A stretch of 64,000 bases of DNA, taken from Crenothrix polyspora. Its GTDB lineage: Bacteria; Pseudomonadota; Gammaproteobacteria; Methylococcales; Methylomonadaceae. Below the pieces are notes generated by a model. It saw only the letters and a list, made by a program, of their open reading frames with translations, was not told where the DNA came from and searched no databases. Numbering within the stretch: position 1 is the stretch's first letter; every line of letters starts with the position of its first letter. The stretch spans positions 1 to 64,000 of the forward strand of contig NZ_FUKI01000094.1 in assembly GCF_900163755.1 (NCBI RefSeq), read 5' to 3'. The position numbers and the translations under genes are program-made. This document shows, one piece after another, positions 34,311 to 43,884 of the stretch.

Positions 34311-36206
34311 TTAAATATCCAGATGACACCCCAAATCCACCACACGGTGAGTAGGAATATTAAAATACTCCATCGGACTGGCAGCGTTACGCCCCATCCA
34401 GCTGAACAAATGCTCACGCCAGAGTGCCATGCCAGGCCGAACCGTCGGAATGGCAATTTCGCGGCTTAAGAAGAACGAGGTTTTTTCCAGATCAAACACC
34501 AAGCCCAGTCGCGCACATAAGGCTAATGTAGTCGGTACATCCGGATCTTCCATAAAGCCATAGCGGGAAATTACACGGAAAAATTGTGATCCCAAGTCCT
34601 GTATTTCAATGCGTTCACCGACTTGTAAATAAGGCTCATCTTCCACTTCCAGCGTCAAAAACACCACGCGCTCATGCAACACCTTATTATGTTCTATATT
34701 GTGTAAAAATGCGTTCGGGACAGCCTTGCTGTTGCTGGTCATAAACACCGCCGTACCCGATGCGTGTAGCGTAATATCATGGCGTAACTTTGCGGTATCA
34801 GTGGTTAAGGGCATGATTTCCGCCAGCCTTATCGCCATTAAGCGCTTGCCTTGTCGCCAGGTAATCAACACAGTAAAAATAATTACCCCCATCGCCAGCG
34901 GCAACCAGCCGCCGCTGGGAATTTTATGCAGGTTAGCGCCAAAGAACGCCAAATCTACTACCAGAAAGACTACCATCAGCACGCTGACTTTTGCCCAGTG
35001 CCAATGCCAGCCTTTCAGCATGACGATACCGGCCAGCAGAGTTGTCACCACCATCGTACCGGTTACCGCGATACCGTAAGCAGCGGCGAGTCCACTGGAG
35101 GTTTTAAACAGGATAACCAGCAATATCACGCCAATTAATAACCCCCAATTGACTATCGGTACGTAAATTTGGCCGATTTCCTTGGCGGAGGTATGGCGAA
35201 TTTGTACGCGTGGGAAAAAACCCAGTTGTACAGCTTGCTTGGTTAACGAAAACGCGCCAGTGATGACGGCTTGCGAGGCGATAACGGTGGCTAAAGTAGC
35301 CAGAATAACCAGCGGTATCAACGCCCATTGTGGCGCTAACAGATAAAACGGATTTTGTACGGCAGCGGGGTTTTGAATGAGCAATGCGCCCTGGCCATAG
35401 TAGTTGAGCAACAAGGCCGGCATAACAAAACTGAACCAGGCATAGCGGATCGGCTGCCTGCCAAAGTGTCCCATGTCGGCGTACAAAGCTTCTGCGCCGG
35501 TTAGCGTTAGCACTACCGCACCGAGACTTAAAAAGCTCAACAGTGGATCGTGCTGCATAAAATGCACGGCATATTGTGGGTTAAGCGCCTTTAGTATCTC
35601 TGGGTATTTTAAGATATTCATCACGCCCAGCGTGGCCAATACCAAAAACCACAGGCACATAATCGGGCCAAAAAATTTGCCGATTAGCTCAGTGCCGTGG
35701 TGCTGGATGGAAAACAGCAAAATTAAAATAACCAGCGCCGTGGGCAGGATAAAAGTTTCCAGCTTGGGGGCGATAACGCCCAAACCTTCGACGGCACTGA
35801 GTACTGATATGGCGGGGGTGATGATGCCGTCACTGTAAAACAGCGCCGCGCCCAATAAACCCGCCGACAGCGCAAATTTGGCCAGCCAGCCTTTGTCGCC
35901 GGTGAGTTTATGGGTTAAGGCAAACAATGCCAGAATGCCGCCTTCGCCGTGGTTGTCGGCTTTCATAATGAAAATCAGGTATTTTAGGGTGACCACCATG
36001 AGGATCGACCAAAACACCAGCGATAACACGCCCATGACATTATCAGGGGTCAATGCGGGCGCGTGTTCACCGAGAAAGCATTCTTTCAGCGCATACAATG
36101 GGCTGGTGCCGATATCGCCATACACCACACCGATAGCGCCTAATATTAAAGCCGCACTGGAGGTTTTATGGCCATGAGCATCTGGCGTTTTTGGGTTGTC
36201 CGACAT
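34311..36206 (-). CDS. kup: Kup-type potassium uptake protein
   Basis: The 631-residue protein has 12 membrane segments and the KUP opening (IGVVYGDIGTSPLYALKECF), then YSDGIITPAISVLSAVEG and a C-terminal cytoplasmic part ending GRNAASPMEYFNIP. It is a low-affinity K+/H+ symporter in the inner membrane. Length is normal. It lies near trkH and trkA on the same strand, separated by a small TA pair, giving a potassium-uptake neighbourhood. Confidence 0.95.
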   Translation of the reverse strand: MSDNPKTPDAHGHKTSSAALILGAIGVVYGDIGTSPLYALKECFLGEHAPALTPDNVMGVLSLVFWSILMVVTLKYLIFIMKADNHGEGGILALFALTHKLTGDKGWLAKFALSAGLLGAALFYSDGIITPAISVLSAVEGLGVIAPKLETFILPTALVILILLFSIQHHGTELIGKFFGPIMCLWFLVLATLGVMNILKYPEILKALNPQYAVHFMQHDPLLSFLSLGAVVLTLTGAEALYADMGHFGRQPIRYAWFSFVMPALLLNYYGQGALLIQNPAAVQNPFYLLAPQWALIPLVILATLATVIASQAVITGAFSLTKQAVQLGFFPRVQIRHTSAKEIGQIYVPIVNWGLLIGVILLVILFKTSSGLAAAYGIAVTGTMVVTTLLAGIVMLKGWHWHWAKVSVLMVVFLVVDLAFFGANLHKIPSGGWLPLAMGVIIFTVLITWRQGKRLMAIRLAEIMPLTTDTAKLRHDITLHASGTAVFMTSNSKAVPNAFLHNIEHNKVLHERVVFLTLEVEDEPYLQVGERIEIQDLGSQFFRVISRYGFMEDPDVPTTLALCARLGLVFDLEKTSFFLSREIAIPTVRPGMALWREHLFSWMGRNAASPMEYFNIPTHRVVDLGCHLDI

Positions 36207-36265
36207 GAGATTAATCTCGATTGAAATAATAAATGAAGTCTGTCTGTGAAAGGCGTAAAAGTCAG

Positions 36266-36550
36266 TTACTCAAAACTTTTTGGCCATAGTTTAGCGACGT
36301 GATGAACGCGAATAATTTCTACCTGTTCGTTGCGTACTCGATACACAACAATATAGTTTTTGTGTACGACTAATTCTCGTGTACCCATGACACGACCAGG
36401 ACGACCAAGCTCAGAAAAATCAGCAAGCAGATGAGTTTTGTTGCGGATTTCTTGTACAAAAGTGTTGGTGCGAACGGCTTTATCTTGTGCGCTGTAGTCA
36501 GCGATTAAACTTACATTTTTAAGCGCTGTTTTCGTCCATTTAACTATCAT
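36266..36550 (-). CDS. RelE/ParE family toxin
   Basis: From ATG 36550 the protein reads MIVKWTKTALKNVSLIADY, then GRPGRVMGTRELVVHKNYIV and VYRVRNEQVEIIRVHHVAKLW, the ParE/RelE pattern of about 94 aa. RelE relatives cut mRNA on ribosomes; ParE relatives block gyrase; the sequence does not decide. It overlaps the upstream antitoxin gene by 11 bp. The pair looks intact. Confidence 0.85.
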   Translation of the reverse strand: MIVKWTKTALKNVSLIADYSAQDKAVRTNTFVQEIRNKTHLLADFSELGRPGRVMGTRELVVHKNYIVVYRVRNEQVEIIRVHHVAKLWPKSFE

Positions 36551-36779
36551 ATTGCGCAAAAAAAGCATCTACTTCTTCCACGCTGGCAAATTCGCCACGG
36601 TCTGCTTCTGCCAACCCACTTTTTACATCTTGAATTTGCCACATTTCTACTTCGATGTAGCCGCGCAGCGCTTCTACAGTCAAAAAACTTTTTGTGCGTC
36701 CAGTGGCTTTGGTGAGCGCCTCAAGTTGACCAGCAAGCTCCAAAGGTAAGCGTACATTAAGACTTTTTTCGGTTTGCAT
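36540..36779 (-). CDS. Ribbon-helix-helix antitoxin (ParD/RelB-like)
   Basis: The 79-residue protein has an N-terminal ribbon-helix-helix (SLNVRLPLELAGQLEALTKA, TGRTKSFLTVEALRGYIE) and an acidic C-terminal toxin-binding tail (FASVEEVDAFFAQYDS). It should neutralise the adjacent toxin and repress its own operon. The TA pair sits inside the kup-trk block. Confidence 0.87.
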   Translation of the reverse strand: MQTEKSLNVRLPLELAGQLEALTKATGRTKSFLTVEALRGYIEVEMWQIQDVKSGLAEADRGEFASVEEVDAFFAQYDS

Positions 36780-36900
36780 AGGATTTAACCATAGGATGGT
36801 GTATTACGTGAACAGTATAAGTAATACAAAAAACCTGTCAACAGAAGAAACTGCGCCCGAAATAGTAGCTGTATGAGGCGGCACAAACTCACGGCTAAAA

Positions 36901-38358
36901 TTATTTACGCCAAAACTCCGGCACAAATAAAATAATCACCGAAAATATCTGTACGCGTCCCAGCAGCATGGCCACCGTGCAAACACCGGTTTGAAAGTCG
37001 CTCAAGCCTGCGTAATTGCTGGCAGGACCTACCTCATTAAGGCCAGGGCCTGCGTTATTAAAACACGCGACAATAGCAGACAGTGCGGTAATAAAATCCA
37101 AGCCACTCAATAACAGGGTAAACACCAATACCACAATGCACATAAAATACAGAAAGATAAAGCCGGTGACCGAAGTAACAATACTGTGGCTGATGACATT
37201 CTGACCAATTTTTACTGATTTTACCGCATTAGGATGTATAAATTTAAACAGTTCCAGGCGTGTCTGTTTGAGCAGGATGATAGTGCGAATCATACGCATA
37301 CCACCGCCGGTAGAGCCAGACGAAGCCGAGATACAGCTGAGAAACAGCATCCACATCGGCACAAAAATAGGCCACTTATTAAAATCTGTGTTGGCAAAGC
37401 CGCAATCAGTGGCAATGGTGATTAAATTGAATGAGCTATAGCGCAAGGCTGTTAAATAATCTGGATACGTGCCGTTATGCCATAAAACACCTGCGGTTAA
37501 TAAACAACTGCCCAGTACCAGCGCCAAAAAAGCCTTGGCTTCGGCATCGCGGCCATAAGGACGTAATGATTGTTTTTTAAGGACAACAAAATGGGTGGCA
37601 AAGTTGATGGCCGCTAATAGTTGAAAAATGGACAATACCACTTCAATGGTCAGGGAATCGAAAAAGCCCACACTGCTATCGTGGGTGGAAAAGCCGCCCA
37701 AACTCATCGCGGCAAAGGCGTGGCATACTGCATCAAACCAGTTCATCCCTGCCAATTTTAGCGCGATAATGCAGGCTACCGTAAAGCCTGCATACACATA
37801 CCACAAGGCTTTAGCGGTTTGGGCAATGCGCGGGGGTAAGTCGGATTCTTTAACCGAACCTGGTGATTCGGATTTAAGCAACTGCATACCACCGACCCCT
37901 AAAATCGGCAAAATGGCAATGGCGAACACAATGATGCCCATACCGGCAATCCAGTTTAATTCATGTCGCCACAAATTAATCGACTTGGGTAAATGGTCGA
38001 GGCCGCTCAGTATGGTCGCCCCTGTTGTTGTCAGCCCCGATACCACTTCAAAATACGCATCAATAAAACTGAGTTGCGGCATGTAGAACAGTAACGGCAA
38101 GGTACAAAATACTGGGATTAAAGACCAGGTGATGGTCACCAGTAGAAAGCCGGCCTGACGAGAAACCTTTTTAGGAATGTGTCGGGTCGGGAAAAACATA
38201 AGCAACCCAGCTATCAAGGTAATCAACGTGCCTTGCAAAAAAGCATTAGTCGCACCGTCTTGTATGATCTGTGACAACAGCCAACAGGTTGCCATTAGGC
38301 TACTGCATCCTATGGTAACCAGGCCGAAAATATGGATAATGGTGAAAATAACGATCAT
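36901..38358 (-). CDS. trkH: Trk potassium uptake subunit TrkH
   Basis: The 485-residue membrane protein has repeated pore segments, VSGLTTTGATIL and SLGGFSTHDSSVG, and a third at IATDCGFANTDF, ending CFNNAGPGLNEVGP. It forms the K+ channel-like subunit gated by TrkA, whose gene lies 63 bp upstream on the same strand. Confidence 0.95.
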   Translation of the reverse strand: MIVIFTIIHIFGLVTIGCSSLMATCWLLSQIIQDGATNAFLQGTLITLIAGLLMFFPTRHIPKKVSRQAGFLLVTITWSLIPVFCTLPLLFYMPQLSFIDAYFEVVSGLTTTGATILSGLDHLPKSINLWRHELNWIAGMGIIVFAIAILPILGVGGMQLLKSESPGSVKESDLPPRIAQTAKALWYVYAGFTVACIIALKLAGMNWFDAVCHAFAAMSLGGFSTHDSSVGFFDSLTIEVVLSIFQLLAAINFATHFVVLKKQSLRPYGRDAEAKAFLALVLGSCLLTAGVLWHNGTYPDYLTALRYSSFNLITIATDCGFANTDFNKWPIFVPMWMLFLSCISASSGSTGGGMRMIRTIILLKQTRLELFKFIHPNAVKSVKIGQNVISHSIVTSVTGFIFLYFMCIVVLVFTLLLSGLDFITALSAIVACFNNAGPGLNEVGPASNYAGLSDFQTGVCTVAMLLGRVQIFSVIILFVPEFWRK

Positions 38359-38421
38359 GATGTTAGGTATTTACCTTAGACCTCGTTATAACGACGCTAC
38401 GTGGTCTGTTTGGGGAATCAC

Positions 38422-39786
38422 TTAATTGAGTGGCTGGAACAGTTTTTCAATGTTCACTACCAGATTTTTATCCATCGCAAACATAACAACATGGTCGTTT
38501 TCTTCAAACACACTGTCATGATGAATAGAAATGACTTTTTGGTTGCGGATTAATGCCCCCAACACAATGCCTGCTGGAAATTTAATGGCATCCACGCGTT
38601 GCCCGACTACAGTATGCGAGCCGTTATTCAAGTGAGCAACTGCCTCAATCGCCTCTGCTGTGCCGCCGCATAATGAGCTGACTTGCGCCACATCGCCTTT
38701 ACGGACGTGCTTTAAAATAAAGCCCAGCGTTTCCTGATTGGGCAATACCGCGACATCAATACCCGTGCCTGGCAGTAGTTTGCTGTAAGACATGTTATTC
38801 AGCAGGCAAATCACCCTGCGTGCGCCCAAACTTTTGGCCAGTGAGGCGGAAATAATATTTACACCATCGTTATCGGTGACCGCGCAAAATAAATCCGTGC
38901 TATCAATAGACTCATCCAGCAACAAAGCTTCGTCCGAACAATCGCCTTTTAAGATGATGGCCTTTTCAATTTCATTGGAAATTTTCTTAGCGCGTCGGAG
39001 ATCCTTTTCAATGATCTTGACCTGATAATCGTCTTGCAAGGCCAAACCCAAACGTTTACCGATATGGCCGCCGCCAGCGATAATAATTCTTTTAATAGGC
39101 GCTTCTAGTTTATGTAAGGCGCGTAGTACACGACGTACTTCATCACGCGGTGCAGCAATAAACAATTCATCGCCCGTTTCAATAGTGGCATCACCCGTGA
39201 CTTCCAGTGGCTTGCCCTGGCGAAAAATAGCGACGATACGAATTTGGCCGCTGGCCATCAAGCCTTTTAAATCCTTGATTTTTTTGCCAGTGACAAAGCC
39301 ATCCACCATGACTTTAACGGAAAACAAACGCACCAAACCACCTGCAAATTCTGAAACATGCAGCACACCGGGGAATTCAATGAGGTTGTGTATGGCATTT
39401 TTGACAATTTGCTCGGGGCTGATGACATGGTCTATGGGGATACCATTCGGGCCGAACAAATGTGGGTGTTTTAAGAAATCAATAGCGCGGACGCGAGCGA
39501 TGGTTTTGGGCCGGCTGTACAAGGTGTTGATCACCATGCACGCCAACATATTGGTCTCATCACTGTCGGTAACAGCAATGACCATATCGGTGTTTTCTAC
39601 ACCGGCTTGCTCTAAAACACAAGGATGAGCGGCATTACCGGTTACGGTGGCAATATCGAACTTTTCTTTCAGAGCATCCAGCAGTGGCTGTTTAAAATCC
39701 ACTACCACAATATCGTTATTTTCACGCGCTAGCGCTTCAGCAACCGACGAACCTGTTACGCCAGCGCCGAGTATAAGTACCTTCAT
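38422..39786 (-). CDS. trkA: Trk system regulatory subunit TrkA
   Basis: The 454-residue protein has two RCK repeats, each with a nucleotide-binding motif (LILGAGVTGSSVAEALA at the start; RIIIAGGGHIGKRLGLAL at about 232) and a RCK_C domain. It binds NAD(H)/ATP and controls TrkH. Length and order with trkH are normal. Confidence 0.96.
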   Translation of the reverse strand: MKVLILGAGVTGSSVAEALARENNDIVVVDFKQPLLDALKEKFDIATVTGNAAHPCVLEQAGVENTDMVIAVTDSDETNMLACMVINTLYSRPKTIARVRAIDFLKHPHLFGPNGIPIDHVISPEQIVKNAIHNLIEFPGVLHVSEFAGGLVRLFSVKVMVDGFVTGKKIKDLKGLMASGQIRIVAIFRQGKPLEVTGDATIETGDELFIAAPRDEVRRVLRALHKLEAPIKRIIIAGGGHIGKRLGLALQDDYQVKIIEKDLRRAKKISNEIEKAIILKGDCSDEALLLDESIDSTDLFCAVTDNDGVNIISASLAKSLGARRVICLLNNMSYSKLLPGTGIDVAVLPNQETLGFILKHVRKGDVAQVSSLCGGTAEAIEAVAHLNNGSHTVVGQRVDAIKFPAGIVLGALIRNQKVISIHHDSVFEENDHVVMFAMDKNLVVNIEKLFQPLN

Positions 39787-40231
39787 TTATAGCCTACAAA
39801 AATTTAGTGCTATCAATTTTAATGCTTGATAACCATCAGTAATCTCGATGGGTGGCTATTTTAGCGTAATTAAGGACTGAGAACACGGGTTAATTTAAAC
39901 TTACCCTCATTGTGTATTTTAGGTTGGCAACTTAAAGATCGGGCAATTAAAAAATCCGTTCCTTGTCGAATCATGAACAACAAACCTTTCGACAAGCGTA
40001 GATACCATCTTAAGTTGATGGCCTGTATTTTGGGCAATGAACAGCATTGATAGAAATGTTTATCTTAAAACGTAAAATACACCTTGTTGATTTATTTGGA
40101 ACCGTTAATTTAATTGACATTTAACACTATAATCGTTAGATTTCTGCGTCGCTTTCAGAAGTCTTTACAGGTTTTCACGGATGAGTTTATAAAGAACAAG
40201 GTTACTGCCATACTTTAAATCGAGTCCATTA
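39787..40231. other. Intergenic region between trkA and the jacalin/MCO gene
   Basis: This divergent region carries the promoters of both neighbours. A decayed REP-like pair (CGTTCCTTGTCGAATCATGA and CCTTTCGACAAGCG) lies at 39957-40001. TATAAT occurs about 100 bp before the oxidase start, but no well-placed -35 box is visible. Confidence 0.45.
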
Positions 40232-43200
40232 ATGTTAAAAAATATAGCTTTGGCAAGTACGTTAATTCTGTTGTCTATAAATACTGCGCTAGCAGCACTG
40301 TCATGGAACTTCAAGTCTGACATACGTGCAGAACTGTCTCCTACCCAAAAGGGTGTATGGGGCTTTATGCAAAATATTCCTGGTAACACCAAGCCTGCCA
40401 AATATACTTTACTGCCAACGTACCAAAGTAATTGTGATTTGACACGTTGGCATGTGCCTCGCGATCCCAATTTTAGTTGCTGGCAAGATATAAAATCAGA
40501 AGCCGTTATTGGTACACCCACCAAAGGAACATTTTATCTCTACATGATACCTGGCAAAGACAATCAGCTTATTTTGCGCTGGCAAAGCCCCATAGCAGGC
40601 AATGTTAGTATGACAGGTCGGGTTACGGATACCGATGACGGTTTAATAAACTGCAATAAAGGGGGTCACGATGGTATCAAATGGTTTTTAAGAACAGAAA
40701 CAGCCATTCTTAAACAAGGGGTAATAGCCAATGGTAAAGGCGCAAGTTTTGCCATTCCACGCTTACCTGTAAAAAAGGCGGCACGTTTATATGTTGTTAT
40801 TGATAAAGGCAAAAACAATTGGTGCGATTCAACTGATGTAGATTGGAGTATTAAACAGCTCACAACCGTTACGCCGCCCGCACCCACTGTTTTTGGGGCG
40901 GCAGGCGGTATTGCGTTTACGGATAAAGTGGCCAGCACACAGACATTAACCGGCATTGCTCTGCGCACCCAGTGGTGGATTACCTCGATTCAAGGCTTAA
41001 CAAATGGCAGGGCGTTGCCGGTACATGGGACATCAAGCTCCGGGGCTAGGACGGTAGTCAAATGGCCAGCCAATGAATACCTGGTGCGGGCTTACGGAAC
41101 TTATGGTGATTATCTAGGGAAAATCAGTTTCGTCACCAACACGGGTAAGGTATTAGGCCCGTATGGTGATGCAGATGCAAAGACCAGCCCGAAAAAATTT
41201 GATTTAAAAGTACCCGCCGGCAATCAGATCGTTGGTTTTAAAGGCCGAGCAAATACTAAAATTTTATATGCTATTGGCCTGATTTATCGTAAGGCCGCTC
41301 TTCCACCTGCAGTTGTTGCGCCAGATCTGGCGGTTACACTCGCGCAGCCTTTTCCTCCCTTAACGGCAACCGCGTTGAGCGAAATTACGGTAACTATTAA
41401 AAACCTGGGGACAAGCACGGCAAAAGCACCGCTGACGCTAACAATGCCTATGACAACAGGTATTGAAACCCCTATTAAGTTTGCACGCAATGTCGATGCC
41501 TGGGTTTGCATTACCAATAATGCAACAAAAAAACTTACTTGTACGTCCAGTAAAACGATAGCGGGGCATGGAAAAGAAACCTTTAAGTTAGCCGTTGCGC
41601 CGACAAATAGCATGGCAGGCAAAAAAATTGGGGCTTTTAAAGTAACGGTTAGCACTGTCGCCGGTGAAAAAAATATAACCAATAATACCGCATTATTGAT
41701 ACCAGCCGGAACTGTTAAGAAATTGAGTTTGCCTGGCATAAAAGACGATACTTACAGCAAGTTGCTGTTAAACCCAGCGATGATACGGAAAGCAGCCTTC
41801 TCGTTACCATTAACCAATTTATTGGCACCACACTACCAATTTAAGCCAGATACCAAGACATATTCTGGTTCGGATTTCTATAAATTAAACATTGACCGTA
41901 TTAAGACCCATATTTTACCGCCGGGATTCCCCGCCACTACTGTAGATGCCTACGGTGATTGTGATTGCATGGAAACCTTTAGTTATCCCGCGCATACGAT
42001 TATTGCAAATTCCACGCTGGACAAACGTGGTAAGCAAACGCTCATTCAATTTAATGATAATCGAGATGTTACAACGCATTTACTGCCGTTGGATGCCTCT
42101 ATTCATGGTGCAGATCGAGCAGAGCCCCAGATCCGAAGCGTAGTTCATCTTCATGGCTTTAAACAAGTTGACGAAAAAAGCGATGGTTATCCTGAAGCCT
42201 GGAAATCCCCTTTGGGTAAAAAAGGTGAAGATTTCGTTAATTCAGAGTCAGGGCATAGTGTGCCTCATAATCCCGATCCCTTTGTTCAGCAAAATAAACA
42301 AGCTGCCAGTTTGTTATGGTTTCATGATCACACCTTAGGTATCACCCGGCTTAATGTTTATGCTGGTCTCGCTGGATTGTATGTGCTGCGCGATAACAAC
42401 GAACAAGCCATGATTGACAATGGCAGTTTGCCTAGTGGTGCCTATGAAATTCCGCTGGCATTACAGGATCGTATGTTTCATACGGACGGTTCTTTAGCCT
42501 ACCCTGACCGTAATCCTGAGATTAAGAGTGCTCCAAAACTCAGTATGCTGCCAGAATTTTTCGGTAAAGTAATCGTGGTGAACGGTATTGCCTGGCCGTA
42601 TTTAGAGGTCGAACCACGCAAGTATCGCTTTAGGCTGCTCAATGGTTCCAATGCCAGGTTTTATAGTTTGACATTATCCAACAGTGCCGGTTTTTATGTA
42701 TTAGGGACAGAAGGTGGATTTTTACCTGCCCCTGTTCCAACTAAAAGTCTAACCATAGGTCCAGGTGAACGCTATGATTTTGTGATCGATTTTTCAGCCG
42801 CCGCCCATAACCAGACCATAATACTGAAAAATTCGGCAAACTCGCCATATCCTGACGGCGATGACAAGGTAACGGCTGGACTGGATGATCAAATTATACA
42901 GTTTCGGGTTACACAACCGTTATCAAGCGTGCCCAGAAAATCATTGCCAACTAGGCTTCGCTTACCGGATACCACGGTTTTAAAGCCTGTTAAAACGCAC
43001 CAAGTGTTATTGGCAGAAACTGTAGATCCACACGGTCGTGTGCTGCCTATTTTAGGCACTGTCAAAGAGGGCATTAAACATTGGATGGCTCCTCCTACTG
43101 AAGTCCCTAAAGCGTTTACTACCGAAACCTGGGAAATTTATAATCATACGGTGGATGCACATCCTGTGCATTTACACGGTGGGCATTTTAAAATTATAGA

Positions 43201-43438
43201 TCGCCGAACGTTTAGCGCAGACGATAATGACTTAAAAGGTTTAACGCATATAAAGCTCTCTACCGTCTTAGAACCCAAAATTCCATATGAGCAAACCTGG
43301 AAAGATACGGTTATTGCTTGGCCGGGACAGATGACCCGCATTAATGTCAAGTTTGAAAATGCTGGGTTATTTGTGTGGCACTGCCATATTCTGGAACACG
43401 AAGATCATGACATGATGCGACCTTTGTCCGTGCAATAG
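40232..43438 (+). CDS. Exported multicopper oxidase with jacalin-like and CARDB-like domains
   Basis: The 1068-residue protein has a signal peptide (IALASTLILLSINTALA), an unknown beta domain (23-200), a jacalin-like lectin domain (about 210-350: FGAAGGIAFTD, GKISFVTNTGKVLGPYG, IVGFKGRAN), a CARDB-like Ig domain (about 355-470: APDLAVTL, KNLGTSTAKAPL) and a CotA/bilirubin-oxidase-like multicopper oxidase (about 510-1068). Copper ligands are visible in VVHLHGF, WFHDHTLG, HPVHLHGGHF and VWHCHILEHEDHDMM (type 1 Cys, His, Met). It oxidises a metal or phenolic substrate outside the cell; the lectin part could tether it to a glycan. Confidence 0.85.
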   Translation: MLKNIALASTLILLSINTALAALSWNFKSDIRAELSPTQKGVWGFMQNIPGNTKPAKYTLLPTYQSNCDLTRWHVPRDPNFSCWQDIKSEAVIGTPTKGTFYLYMIPGKDNQLILRWQSPIAGNVSMTGRVTDTDDGLINCNKGGHDGIKWFLRTETAILKQGVIANGKGASFAIPRLPVKKAARLYVVIDKGKNNWCDSTDVDWSIKQLTTVTPPAPTVFGAAGGIAFTDKVASTQTLTGIALRTQWWITSIQGLTNGRALPVHGTSSSGARTVVKWPANEYLVRAYGTYGDYLGKISFVTNTGKVLGPYGDADAKTSPKKFDLKVPAGNQIVGFKGRANTKILYAIGLIYRKAALPPAVVAPDLAVTLAQPFPPLTATALSEITVTIKNLGTSTAKAPLTLTMPMTTGIETPIKFARNVDAWVCITNNATKKLTCTSSKTIAGHGKETFKLAVAPTNSMAGKKIGAFKVTVSTVAGEKNITNNTALLIPAGTVKKLSLPGIKDDTYSKLLLNPAMIRKAAFSLPLTNLLAPHYQFKPDTKTYSGSDFYKLNIDRIKTHILPPGFPATTVDAYGDCDCMETFSYPAHTIIANSTLDKRGKQTLIQFNDNRDVTTHLLPLDASIHGADRAEPQIRSVVHLHGFKQVDEKSDGYPEAWKSPLGKKGEDFVNSESGHSVPHNPDPFVQQNKQAASLLWFHDHTLGITRLNVYAGLAGLYVLRDNNEQAMIDNGSLPSGAYEIPLALQDRMFHTDGSLAYPDRNPEIKSAPKLSMLPEFFGKVIVVNGIAWPYLEVEPRKYRFRLLNGSNARFYSLTLSNSAGFYVLGTEGGFLPAPVPTKSLTIGPGERYDFVIDFSAAAHNQTIILKNSANSPYPDGDDKVTAGLDDQIIQFRVTQPLSSVPRKSLPTRLRLPDTTVLKPVKTHQVLLAETVDPHGRVLPILGTVKEGIKHWMAPPTEVPKAFTTETWEIYNHTVDAHPVHLHGGHFKIIDRRTFSADDNDLKGLTHIKLSTVLEPKIPYEQTWKDTVIAWPGQMTRINVKFENAGLFVWHCHILEHEDHDMMRPLSVQ

Positions 43439-43462
43439 CTCCCAATGGATAACGAGAAGATT

Positions 43463-43717
43463 ATGAAGGCCTTATTACCGATTGTATTTTGTCTACTGTC
43501 TGTTACCGCCGTTGCTGAAGATATCTACATGCCACCAAAAATCATGACGGATGCAGAAGTCCGGCAAGCTGAAATTGATATGGAAAAAAGTCGGCTCGCC
43601 ATCAGTTATCACTGGCGAACTCGCTTGGCCATAGCCCAAGAAAAAGCCAGGCAACAGGCTGAAATCGATGCGACTTTAAATAAATCCAGTGACGCTGATG
43701 TTGGACATAAGCATTAG
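43463..43717 (+). CDS. Small exported protein downstream of the multicopper oxidase
   Basis: From ATG 43463 (GAGAAG upstream) it is 84 residues with a signal peptide (KALLPIVFCLLSVTAVAED) and a charged helical body (EVRQAEIDMEKSRLAI; AQEKARQQAEID). It starts 24 bp after the oxidase stop and ends in HKH, so it could be a periplasmic partner or copper donor. No family recognised. Confidence 0.55.
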   Translation: MKALLPIVFCLLSVTAVAEDIYMPPKIMTDAEVRQAEIDMEKSRLAISYHWRTRLAIAQEKARQQAEIDATLNKSSDADVGHKH

Positions 43718-43737
43718 GAATACCTCTAATTGTGTAC

Positions 43738-43814
43738 TTCGACAAGCTCAGTGCGAACGGTATCCTAATTCAACTACTTATCCGTTCGTGGTTAGACAAG
43801 CTCACCACGAGCGG
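43738..43814. repeat. REP-like inverted pair
   Basis: Two REP-like units, TTCGACAAGCTCAGTGCGAA and CCGTTCGTGGTTAGACAAGC, lie between convergent genes. Each can form a hairpin. Confidence 0.65.
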
Positions 43815-43884
43815 GACTGGCCAGGGCGAACAGATGAAATAACGGCTGAAACGCTTTTACCGCTGTGACAGCTAACGCAAGAAA

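Noticed and set aside
40100-40140. TTGACA and TATAAT before the jacalin/multicopper oxidase gene as a sigma-70 promoter
   Set aside because: TTGACA is only 8 bp from TATAAT; the spacing is wrong for a promoter.
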